64,000 nt of DNA from Bacteroidales bacterium. GTDB lineage: Bacteria > Bacteroidota > Bacteroidia > Bacteroidales > UBA3824. The DNA lies in the NCBI GenBank assembly GCA_017544805.1, contig JAFYDK010000116.1, forward strand, positions 1 to 64,000, in the 5' to 3' direction. The position numbers were made by a program, and so were the translations under genes. The notes below the pieces were generated by a model. It was given only the letters and a program-made list of their open reading frames with translations, was not told the DNA's origin and searched no databases. Of the stretch, positions 8,275-15,372 are shown in pieces (the stretch's first letter is position 1; the number at the start of each line of letters is the position of its first letter).

Positions 8275-8997
8275 ATGAAAAAATTATTAATGCTTTTGAC
8301 GGTTATGATTTTCACCGTTTGGACGTATGCTCAGAACTCCGAAGAAAAAATCACGGAAGATAGAATTTTAAATAGTTTCAACAGAATTGGCGTTTCATCT
8401 TTCGTTAATGTCGAAATTATCACCGGCAAACCTCAGCGGGTTATTGTCTGCGGTGAGAAAGAACTCGTACAAAATTTAATAACCGAGGTCAAAAACAACG
8501 AACTTCAAATCTGGTATCAATCTCCAAAAAAGAAACAAAAAAAATCTGATTATGGCGATTTAACAGTAAAAATTTGTGTTGAAAACCTTACAGATCTTTC
8601 AACTTCGGGAGCTGTTAATACCGTCTTTCCTGAAAAAACAATCTTGAAGAAATTGAACATCAGAAATTCAGGTGCTACAAAAACCACGTTCAAAGATTTG
8701 GAAGTTTTAGAGCATCTCTTAGCTGAGGTCAGCGGTGCAAGTACTCTCGATATTAATGGTAGCAATTTCAGCGACGTAGAAATCGGGGCTTCGGGCGCAA
8801 GCAATATTGAATTTTCAGGAACAGCAAAAATCATGAACTTAGGGACTTCGGGCGCAAGCAACATAAGACTTTCAGGATACGCTGACGAAATAAGTATCAG
8901 AACCTCAGGGGCATCTTCCGTAACATCAAATCGTTTTAGCGCTGAGAAAAAAAGTTTTAGCAGTTCCGGCGCATCTGGAATTTTTATTGGGGATTAA
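8275..8997 (+). CDS. secreted GIN-domain (DUF2807) protein
   Basis: A 240-aa exported protein with a signal peptide (MKKLLMLLTVMIFTVWTYAQ, cut near residue 20) followed by a beta-helical head-GIN domain. The repeat unit SGAS/TSGASNI recurs at least five times in the C-terminal half. This Ser-Gly-Ala pattern is typical of the DUF2807 family, often called putative auto-transporter adhesins, found at the Bacteroidota cell surface. No sorting domain is seen. A terminator follows at 9109-9140. The biological role is not established. Confidence 0.9.
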   Translation: MKKLLMLLTVMIFTVWTYAQNSEEKITEDRILNSFNRIGVSSFVNVEIITGKPQRVIVCGEKELVQNLITEVKNNELQIWYQSPKKKQKKSDYGDLTVKICVENLTDLSTSGAVNTVFPEKTILKKLNIRNSGATKTTFKDLEVLEHLLAEVSGASTLDINGSNFSDVEIGASGASNIEFSGTAKIMNLGTSGASNIRLSGYADEISIRTSGASSVTSNRFSAEKKSFSSSGASGIFIGD

Positions 8998-9108
8998 AAA
9001 AAAAGACACTGGTTGGAACAATTACGGGCACTCGGTTCGCCTTGTTTGTCCCTCGTAGAATTTACCATATTCTGTCTTGACAGAACAAAACAGACAAAAG
9101 AATAAAAG

Positions 9109-9140
9109 AAAGACTATCGAGAAAAACGGTAGTCTTTTTT
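9109..9140 (+). terminator. terminator after the GIN-domain gene
   Basis: An 11-bp stem (9109-9119 with 9127-9137, one G-U pair) with a 7-nt loop is followed by a T run. A separate perfect palindrome, TTCTGTC-TT-GACAGAA, lies just upstream at 9070-9085. Confidence 0.75.
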
Positions 9141-9162
9141 GCGTTATTATTAGAAAATTTTT

Positions 9163-9170
9163 TATCTTTG
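9163..9170 (+). promoter_or_regulatory. -7 promoter box upstream of the Rpn-tail ORF
   Basis: TATCTTTG, 35 nt before the ATG at 9205. It suggests that the truncated ORF is still transcribed on its own. Confidence 0.5.
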
Positions 9171-9204
9171 TGGCAAGAAAAGAACTTAAAAACTGCAAAT
9201 CGCT

Positions 9205-9483
9205 ATGTCGAATCAAGCGTTAGAAATCGTAGAACGTTCAGCGTATTCGGACGGTGACCTTTACGCCTACGAAGATTATTTGTTAGAATTGATGACTCAG
9301 CACAACTCCGTTGAAAGCGCAAGAAGTGAAGGTCGTGCAGAAGGTGAAAAACTCGGAATCGAAAAAGGCGAAAAACAAAAAGCCATAGAAATGGCGCGTA
9401 TGATGAAAGCCGACAACGAACCTCTTGAAAAAATCATGCGATATTCCGGCTTAACCAAAGATGAAATCTTAATACTAACTTAA
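9205..9483 (+). pseudogene. C-terminal remnant of an Rpn-family (PDDEXK) nuclease/transposase-like protein
   Basis: The 92 residues look like the C-terminal tail of Rpn recombination-promoting nucleases. There is a short YEDYLLELM segment, then the repeated Gly-Glu-Lys coil (SEGRAEGEKLGIEKGEKQKA), then a helical end (EKIMRYSGLTKDEI). The N-terminal PD-(D/E)XK nuclease core is absent, and the 200 nt upstream do not contain it in any frame I could recognise. An intact -7 box and an ATG sit in front, so a short protein may still be made. Related families do produce short C-terminal products from internal starts, so a functional small protein is the alternative. Confidence 0.6.
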
Positions 9484-9557
9484 CTAAAAAAACCTTGTCT
9501 GTTAAAATTATTTAATTTTACTTTGACTTTTGATAATTCAATCTAATTAACAAGAAA

Positions 9558-9614
9558 ATGGCAAAAGTAACTCAAAATTTATTAAAAGTAAATAATGCTT
9601 TACAGGGGGGGTAA
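9558..9614 (+). CDS. possible 18-aa peptide ORF ending in a G7 tract
   Basis: ATG to TAA encodes 18 residues (begins MAKVTQNLLK, ends ALQGG). The Gly-Gly end is read from seven consecutive G (9605-9611), rare in this AT-rich sequence. Slippage by one G would extend the frame through the following hairpin to about 50 residues with a CGEC motif. A possible promoter lies upstream (TTG near 9496 and TTACTTTG about 20 nt further on), and a strong hairpin follows at 9650-9699. It could be a leader peptide, a small peptide gene or chance. Confidence 0.25.
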   Translation: MAKVTQNLLKVNNALQGG

Positions 9615-9649
9615 AAATTTCCCTTTTAAAATCAGTATATAATATAACG

Positions 9650-9699
9650 AAAATCCCTTGTGGAGAGTGTACAAAACACTCTGTCCGCAAGGGATTTTT
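9650..9699 (+). terminator. long two-part hairpin terminator
   Basis: A perfect 11-bp outer stem (9650-9660 with 9688-9698) encloses a 7-bp inner stem (AGAGTGT 9664-9670 with ACACTCT 9676-9682), followed by T-rich sequence. It separates the 18-codon ORF from the lipoprotein gene. The stretch 9484-9792 otherwise holds only the small ORF. Confidence 0.75.
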
Positions 9700-9792
9700 G
9701 TTTTTGTAAATAATCTTTAATTTTTAATATTATACATCATGACAGAAAAAGTTAAAAATCAGTCGGTTGTACTTCCGACGCAGAAACTAACA

Positions 9793-11187
9793 ATGAAAAT
9801 TAAATCATTATTAAAACTATTGTGTCTGTCGGCAATGCTGACACTCAATTTTTCGTCGTGCAAGGATGACGACAACGACGTAACAAAAGAGCCGGAATCC
9901 GAAAAAATAACCGACGTAACATCGTCGAATATGTCTGACTACCTAAAATCGCAAACAAGCGGCTCTACTGTAACGGTGGCACTAACAGAAACAAATCCCG
10001 ATTTCGCCCAAATCCGTGAAGCACTCAGCAACAACGCCAACGTAAATGTAAAATTAGACCTTGCCAAATGCACCGACCTCAAAGAAATACCAGAAAACGC
10101 CTTTTATAAATCAGACAACAGCCTTAAAAAAGCGGACGGAGAAAACGGTTTCAAAAACCTTGTGGCAATTATTCTGCCCGAAACAGTGGTAAAAATTGGC
10201 AACAACGCCTTCCGCGACTGCATTCTGCTCGCCGAAATCAACCTTCCCGACAAAACCGAAGAAATTGGCAACTATGTATTTGCCAATTGCCAAAGCCTTA
10301 CCTTGATAGTAATACCCAAAAGCGTTTTAAAAATCGGCGAAAACGTTTTTGAGGGTTGCACACAGATTGAAATTAAAAACAACAGCAATGTAGACCTCAA
10401 CGGCGGCAATCCTCCCGACGAAGACATCACAATTCTCCCCAACAAAATCACCAAGATTGTAGGACACTGGACAGAAGACGGTGCAGACGACAAAGGTAAC
10501 ATTATACACGACAAAGGGTACACTCAATATTTCATTTATGACTCCGAAGGCAGGGTTCAATATGTTATCGAAGAGTCAACCCAGCCATCTGAGTATGACA
10601 AACGAAGCACTATTACCTATACATACACAGCAAATTCAATAACATCAGCAAACCGTTATTCCACGGAAAATTACACGTTAAGAGATGGTTTGATTATCTC
10701 ATACGAACACAGTAATAGTCACTATGAAGATAATTTTAGTTATAATTACACAGACGGCTACCTCACTAACGTAACAACAGGTGGATCTGAAACTGCTGAT
10801 TTAGAGATTAAATACACTTATAATAACGGATTAATCACTACCAGCGAAGATAACGACGGTAGCAAATATACCTACGAATACACCAATGTTAAAAACAACC
10901 TTAACATAGATGTTTTCGCTATGATTGATGAAGCTGGTTATACAACCGAATGTCTTAGTCCATTTTTCGGTAAGCGAAACAAATATTTGCCGAGCAAAAT
11001 AACCGAGTTTGGCGATGGCGAAATTGAATATACCATAGCATATCAATTTGATGGCGACTATATCTCCAAAATAGGCATACTATGCACAAGAGATGGTGGG
11101 GAGGACTATCAATATGAAGAAATGTACGAAATCTACTACGACCCGATAGACATCACCCCCGAGCCAGAAGAATATGTTGAGCAATAA
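9793..11187 (+). CDS. surface lipoprotein with BspA-type leucine-rich repeats and a beta-strand repeat tail
   Basis: The start was set at MKIKSLLKLLCLSAMLTL, a lipoprotein signal with the lipobox FSSC followed by Asp-rich sequence. An alternative ATG at 9739 would put 18 polar residues before the signal and is unlikely. Residues about 85-200 carry three or four LRR_5/BspA-type repeats (pattern IPENAFYK, IGNNAFRDC, IGNYVFANC, IGENVFEGC). The remaining 250 residues consist of Tyr-Thr-rich beta hairpins like the DUF4595/RHS-like tails of Bacteroidota lipoproteins. The Asp after the lipid-modified Cys fits outer-membrane surface export. BspA-like proteins bind host or partner surfaces; the ligand here is unknown. 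Confidence 0.8.
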   Translation: MKIKSLLKLLCLSAMLTLNFSSCKDDDNDVTKEPESEKITDVTSSNMSDYLKSQTSGSTVTVALTETNPDFAQIREALSNNANVNVKLDLAKCTDLKEIPENAFYKSDNSLKKADGENGFKNLVAIILPETVVKIGNNAFRDCILLAEINLPDKTEEIGNYVFANCQSLTLIVIPKSVLKIGENVFEGCTQIEIKNNSNVDLNGGNPPDEDITILPNKITKIVGHWTEDGADDKGNIIHDKGYTQYFIYDSEGRVQYVIEESTQPSEYDKRSTITYTYTANSITSANRYSTENYTLRDGLIISYEHSNSHYEDNFSYNYTDGYLTNVTTGGSETADLEIKYTYNNGLITTSEDNDGSKYTYEYTNVKNNLNIDVFAMIDEAGYTTECLSPFFGKRNKYLPSKITEFGDGEIEYTIAYQFDGDYISKIGILCTRDGGEDYQYEEMYEIYYDPIDITPEPEEYVEQ

Positions 11188-11244
11188 TAAACTGATTATT
11201 TCCACTATTATATCGAAATAACACTTTAATTATTATACAGCATT

Positions 11245-11296
11245 TCCCCCTGTCTGCTATTCGTCAAACGATTGCAGTCAGGGGATTTTTTTTTTA
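11245..11296 (+). terminator. terminator after the LRR lipoprotein gene
   Basis: Stem TCCCCCTGTCTGC with GCAGTCAGGGGA (one mismatch or bulge), an inner TCGT/ACGA stem, and then a run of T from 11286. It lies 58 nt past the stop codon. Confidence 0.85.
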
Positions 11297-11303
11297 ATCA
11301 AAA

Positions 11304-11393
11304 TTATCTTTCAAACAAATCATCCAACGTTACTTGATGTTGAATAAATCCGCTGTGTTTATTAGTTTTAAAATTATTTCTTGCCAAATCCAT
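11304..11393 (-). pseudogene. possible gene remnant, 29-codon open frame
   Basis: On the minus strand an ATG at 11393 opens 29 codons to a TAA at 11304, starting MDLARNNFKT and ending VTLDDLFER. The same frame stays open upstream for at least 20 more codons without an ATG. The composition looks protein-like, which suggests the 3' end of a gene cut off by the insertion of higBA or by decay. I cannot assign a family. The rest of 11188-11499 holds only the terminator and the higBA promoter. Confidence 0.25.
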
Positions 11394-11450
11394 ACAAAAA
11401 ATAGCAGAAACAGCAGAATTTTTAAAAAATCCTAAAAAACAGAAAATAAT

Positions 11451-11482
11451 TTTGCAAAACAGAATTATTTAATATATCTTTG
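11451..11482 (+). promoter_or_regulatory. higBA promoter (-33 TTTG, -7 TATCTTTG)
   Basis: TTTG at 11451-11454 and TATCTTTG at 11475-11482 are 20 nt apart, the consensus arrangement for the Bacteroidota housekeeping sigma factor. The higB ATG is 17 nt downstream. Confidence 0.7.
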
Positions 11483-11499
11483 CAAAAACAAAACTGCTT

Positions 11500-11796
11500 A
11501 TGAGAATTTTTACAGAAGAAACATTAAAAAAATTCACCATTGATCACCCAGAATCAAAAACTGCCATTTCAGAATGGTCGTGCAAGGTTAAAAAAGCAGT
11601 GTGGAAAAATTTTGCCGACATAAAAAAGACGTTCAATAGTGTTGATTCGGTTGGTAATCAACATTATGTTTTCAACATAAAAGGCAACGATTATAGAATT
11701 GTAGTGGTAATTCAGTTTACACCGCAATTTGTTTATATACGATTTGTAGGCACTCACGCTGAGTACGACAGAATAACAGATTGTTCAACTATTTAA
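11500..11796 (+). CDS. higB: HigB-type mRNA interferase toxin
   Basis: The 98-aa protein matches the HigB/RelE-fold toxin family over its full length: a WSCKVKKAVWKNFADIKKTF region, YVFNIKGNDYRIVVVIQF, then the diagnostic VYIRFVGTHAEYDRI. HigB toxins cleave mRNA on the ribosome. It is the first gene of a toxin-first operon typical of higBA; the antitoxin starts 13 nt downstream. Nothing suggests inactivation. Confidence 0.94.
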   Translation: MRIFTEETLKKFTIDHPESKTAISEWSCKVKKAVWKNFADIKKTFNSVDSVGNQHYVFNIKGNDYRIVVVIQFTPQFVYIRFVGTHAEYDRITDCSTI

Positions 11797-11809
11797 AAAT
11801 TATCCAATT

Positions 11810-12175
11810 ATGACAAAGATTGAAAACGAAACTCAATACCGTCGCGCAGTGGAGCGCGTTGAAGAACTTCTTCCTTTGGTTAACGACAAAACCCCAACTG
11901 ATGACAAAAATTATGTGGAACTTGTATTATTGTCAAATTTGGTGGCAGATTATTCTGATGAACATTTTGCCCTCGAACCTCCAAAACTTATCGACATTAT
12001 CAAACTACGTATGTATGAAATGGGGCTTACCCAAAAACGACTTGCAGAACTAATAGGCGTAAGTACTTCACGCATAAGCGACTATATGACAGGCAAATCA
12101 GAACCAACATTAAAAATCGGCCGCGAACTAAGTATCAAACTCAATATAGAGCCACAAATTGTTCTCGGTGTATAA
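11810..12175 (+). CDS. higA: HigA-type antitoxin with helix-turn-helix
   Basis: A 121-aa antitoxin. Residues 1-60 are a helical region that probably wraps the toxin. Residues 65-121 form an Xre/Cro helix-turn-helix (MGLTQKRLAELIGVSTSRIS, then GKSEPTLKIGRELSIKLNI). It would neutralise HigB and repress the higBA promoter. The gene is co-transcribed with higB. The partner and HTH together make the assignment firm. Confidence 0.93.
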   Translation: MTKIENETQYRRAVERVEELLPLVNDKTPTDDKNYVELVLLSNLVADYSDEHFALEPPKLIDIIKLRMYEMGLTQKRLAELIGVSTSRISDYMTGKSEPTLKIGRELSIKLNIEPQIVLGV

Positions 12176-12288
12176 CCACACTTTTATAATTGCCTACACT
12201 AATCATACAACCCAATATTCTTTTCGCCAACTTATTGTGTCCGATATATTTACAAAGCACTAACACAAGACAGGGTTCTAAAAAAAAC

Positions 12289-12317
12289 AAGCCCGCAGAA
12301 AAAAAATCAACGGGCTT
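12289..12317 (-). terminator. terminator of pepP (minus strand)
   Basis: AAGCCCG (12289-12295) pairs with CGGGCTT (12311-12317). The minus-strand RNA then reads into a U-rich tract. It lies 29 nt beyond the pepP stop. Confidence 0.8.
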
Positions 12318-12345
12318 GCTTTCTTTAAAAAAAAAACTGGTATTT

Positions 12346-13734
12346 TTAACCTAAAATTGCTTTTTCTATATCTTTGGTCGTTTTCGGAACGGGAACACCT
12401 AATACTCTACTGCCCGATGATGTTATCAACAAATCATCCTCTATGCGTATGCCGCCAAAATCTTTATATTTGAGAACAGCATCATAATTTATATACTCAC
12501 TGAATTTATTCTCAGCCTTCCAACGCTGAATAAGTTCCGGTATAAAATAAATTCCCGGCTCGTCAGTTACTACCATATTTTCTTCAAGTTCAAGACCGTA
12601 ACGCAAACAATTAGGACCAAAAATCTCACTGCGGGGATTCTTCTCGTCATAACCGACATAATCCTCTCCGTAATTCTCCATATCGTGAACATCAAGACCA
12701 ACTAAATGTCCCAAACCATGAGGGAAAAACAATGCGTATGCTCCTTTTTCAACTATTTCGTCAGTATCACCTTTCATAAGGTTGAGATCCTTTAATCCCG
12801 AAGTTATAATCCTTGCCGCACGCTTATGAAGCTCAGGCCATTTAACTCCCGGACGAGCTGAATCCACAATGCCCCAATTTGCTTTTACTACAATGTCATA
12901 AATCTCTTTCTGACGTTTTGAAAACCTGCCGCCCAAAGGAATCGTTCTTGTCATATCACCGGCATAATGCGAAAGCGATTCAATACCGGCATCTACCAAC
13001 AAAAGCTTTCCACGTTTTAAATTCTCACTATAATTTCTATTATGAAAAACCTCTCCGTGAATTGTTACAATAGGCGGAAAACTTGTAAAATATCCACGCG
13101 AAGTAGCATACTCGTAAATCTTTCCGGCTACAAGCCTCTCGTTGAAATACTCCTCTGCCCCGCCCGCATATTTTATAACATAATTCATCATTTCCGATGT
13201 CAAATTAACGGCTTGCTCTATCTCCTTGAGCTCCTCAGGCGATTTTACTTTGCGCATCTTAACAATGGCTTTAATCATTTCAACCGACTGTTTTGAAGCC
13301 AATTCCAAAGGATTAACACCAAGAAGTTTTGAAAGCGTTAAAGCTATTTCGGCATTATAAGGGTTTATAAAATGAATTTTGCCTTTATAATTTTTCAACT
13401 CGGACTCCAATGCAGAGGTTTCTTTCACATTGTCAATGCCCGAGGTCAAAGCTTTTTGAGAAAGCGAAGGTACCGGACCGTTCCAAATAGCATCATCATT
13501 ACTTTGCGGCGTACCAAAAAGACATTCTTTTCCCGTTGAACAGTCCATCAATAGAAACAAATCAGGCTCGTCAATTCCAGCAAAATAAAGGAACGTACTA
13601 TCCTGACGGAACGGAAACGGATTGTTTTTGTAATTAAAAGGCAACTCCGAATTGCCAGGAATCAAAACAAGACCGTCTTTAAGACTTTCTGCAAGCCTTT
13701 TACGGCGTGATTTATAAATTTCTGAACTAAACAT
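12346..13734 (-). CDS. pepP: Xaa-Pro aminopeptidase (aminopeptidase P, M24B)
   Basis: A 462-aa cytoplasmic metallopeptidase that removes N-terminal residues preceding proline. The N-terminal AMP_N domain (residues about 1-130) is followed by the creatinase/pita-bread fold. Dimetal ligands are visible: DAGIESLSHYAGDMTRT (two Asp), HGLGHLVGLDVHD (His), TDEPGIYF (Glu) and IRIEDD (Glu). Length and domain order match bacterial PepP. It is monocistronic between higBA and a divergent hypothetical gene, with a terminator at 12289-12317. Confidence 0.95.
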   Translation of the reverse strand: MFSSEIYKSRRKRLAESLKDGLVLIPGNSELPFNYKNNPFPFRQDSTFLYFAGIDEPDLFLLMDCSTGKECLFGTPQSNDDAIWNGPVPSLSQKALTSGIDNVKETSALESELKNYKGKIHFINPYNAEIALTLSKLLGVNPLELASKQSVEMIKAIVKMRKVKSPEELKEIEQAVNLTSEMMNYVIKYAGGAEEYFNERLVAGKIYEYATSRGYFTSFPPIVTIHGEVFHNRNYSENLKRGKLLLVDAGIESLSHYAGDMTRTIPLGGRFSKRQKEIYDIVVKANWGIVDSARPGVKWPELHKRAARIITSGLKDLNLMKGDTDEIVEKGAYALFFPHGLGHLVGLDVHDMENYGEDYVGYDEKNPRSEIFGPNCLRYGLELEENMVVTDEPGIYFIPELIQRWKAENKFSEYINYDAVLKYKDFGGIRIEDDLLITSSGSRVLGVPVPKTTKDIEKAILG

Positions 13735-13888
13735 GACTTTTTAATAATTTGATAGCCTCAAAAATAGATTTTTTTTTGCAGAAACAAAATTTTTTTTGAT
13801 AAAAAAATAATTTTCGGCATTTGTTTTGAATAATGTAAAGTACATAAACAAATTATTATTTACAAACTGTCATAAAACCTTAAAAAAA

Positions 13889-14611
13889 ATGCCATATAGA
13901 AGATTACCTAATACAGACACCGCAAGGGTCAAAGCCATGAAAAGGGCGCTGGAATTGTCAAAAAAATATCCTCCCGATATGTTAGCGTTCAAACAAGCAA
14001 CGCTCAACAAAATATTGGCTTTTTTGCCGCTGTTTGAACAAGCAATTATGATGCAAAAAGAAGCTCATACGCGTCAAGTTGCTAACAGCAAAGAATTTAC
14101 AGAGTCGTTCCGTAAGGCAAAACTTTATATTTCACATTTTCTTCAGGTGTATAACTTCGCAATTTTAAGAGGCGAAATCAAACCCTCGACCCGTAATTAT
14201 TTCGGTATTGACGAGAAAAACGGCTGTCTTCCCGATTTAAAAACAGAAAACGATGTCATAACTTGGGGACAAAAAGTTATCAAAGGCGAAAACGAGCGCG
14301 TATTAAAAACCGGCAACCCGATTTTAAGCCCCAAAATTGCCGTCGTAAAAGTTTATTACGATGAATTTGTCGAAAAATTAAATTTTCAAAAAATGCTCCA
14401 AAGTATTTCCGTAAGAGCTAACGACAAAGTCTCGTCCCTAAGACCTGAATGTGATAAAATTATATGCATGATGTGGAATGAAGTCGAAGAATACTATTCC
14501 CAAGAAACCGTTGAACGCAAACGCGAACAAGCCTCAAGATACGGCGTTCAATACGTTTACCGCCCGAGCGAAAGACGTGCTTTGCAGTCGGGTTTAAGTG
14601 TTGCATCTTAA
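13889..14611 (+). CDS. conserved hypothetical protein, 240 aa
   Basis: I set the start at MPYRRLPNTD, the highly basic and Pro-rich N-terminus that marks this Bacteroidota family as I recall it; the open frame extends 21 codons upstream without good coding character. It has no signal peptide or membrane helix. The sequence is helical, with a hydrophobic core around residues 40-110 and a basic C-terminus (YVYRPSERRALQSG). The function is unknown. It is divergent from pepP and 41 nt upstream of the membrane protein gene at 14653 on the same strand, so the two may be co-transcribed. Confidence 0.8.
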   Translation: MPYRRLPNTDTARVKAMKRALELSKKYPPDMLAFKQATLNKILAFLPLFEQAIMMQKEAHTRQVANSKEFTESFRKAKLYISHFLQVYNFAILRGEIKPSTRNYFGIDEKNGCLPDLKTENDVITWGQKVIKGENERVLKTGNPILSPKIAVVKVYYDEFVEKLNFQKMLQSISVRANDKVSSLRPECDKIICMMWNEVEEYYSQETVERKREQASRYGVQYVYRPSERRALQSGLSVAS

Positions 14612-14652
14612 TAAAAAAAAGTATTTTTTTTAAGGCACAAAAAAATCAAAAA

Positions 14653-15372
14653 ATGAAACAATCTCCCGTATTCTTCGCACTTTTGGGAATGCTGTTGCTT
14701 ATCATAGGTTTCAACGGTCTGATGGCGCATCTTTTCTCCAAAAACGCTCAAAAAATAGAAGACATAGAGGTTGTGGATTTTTCACAAATCAACGACTATA
14801 CGAAAAGGAATCATAATTTTTGCATCACCGGGAAGGTTTTTTCCGATGATGCTTTTTTTATGCCCGACGACAAAAGCCGTAAAGTTATAAAAGGCAGTCT
14901 TCAACTCGTTGTTATTTGGCCTAATAATACTCAAACTATCCTCATTGATTATGAACGTCAGGCGGAATATTTAAAATTTCTTGACGAAAAAAATAACGCT
15001 CATTCCTTTTCAGCACAATACATCGAAACCGTAACCGACACTATCGGATTATTAAGCAAGCTAAAAATCAAGAATATAGGAAAATATCTAAACATAAGTT
15101 ATTTCGGTTACAGATTCAGTCTTCCGGGGCTTTCGGTAAAAGGAATGCCCCAAGTAAAACTAATCCGCAAAACATTTTTCAGCGGAGAAAAATCCGTGAT
15201 TTTTTTTAATCCCCGCAGCGAAAACGGCAGACTTCAAGGTTTGCCCGCCGTCGGAAAAATCGTGCCGGAAAAATATGCTCTTGAAAGGCAAAGTTTCAGC
15301 ACCGAAACAAAAATTTATACGGTAATTCTCATTATCGGCGGTTTGATGTTCCTTGCCCTCAAACTGTTATAA
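14653..15372 (+). CDS. hypothetical protein with membrane helices at both ends
   Basis: The 239-aa protein starts with a hydrophobic segment (FFALLGMLLLIIGFNGLMA, residues 6-24) and ends with another (TVILIIGGLMFLALKLL). The middle 190 residues would lie on one side of the membrane, probably in the periplasm. No motif is recognised. The 3' end overlaps by 6 nt the stop of the convergent DUF5686 gene. It follows the 13889 gene by 41 nt, which suggests one transcript. Confidence 0.75.
   Translation: MKQSPVFFALLGMLLLIIGFNGLMAHLFSKNAQKIEDIEVVDFSQINDYTKRNHNFCITGKVFSDDAFFMPDDKSRKVIKGSLQLVVIWPNNTQTILIDYERQAEYLKFLDEKNNAHSFSAQYIETVTDTIGLLSKLKIKNIGKYLNISYFGYRFSLPGLSVKGMPQVKLIRKTFFSGEKSVIFFNPRSENGRLQGLPAVGKIVPEKYALERQSFSTETKIYTVILIIGGLMFLALKLL

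Noticed and set aside
9739..9792. N-terminal extension of the LRR lipoprotein by 18 codons
   Set aside because: It would bury the lipoprotein signal behind polar residues; the start at 9793 gives a clean lipobox.
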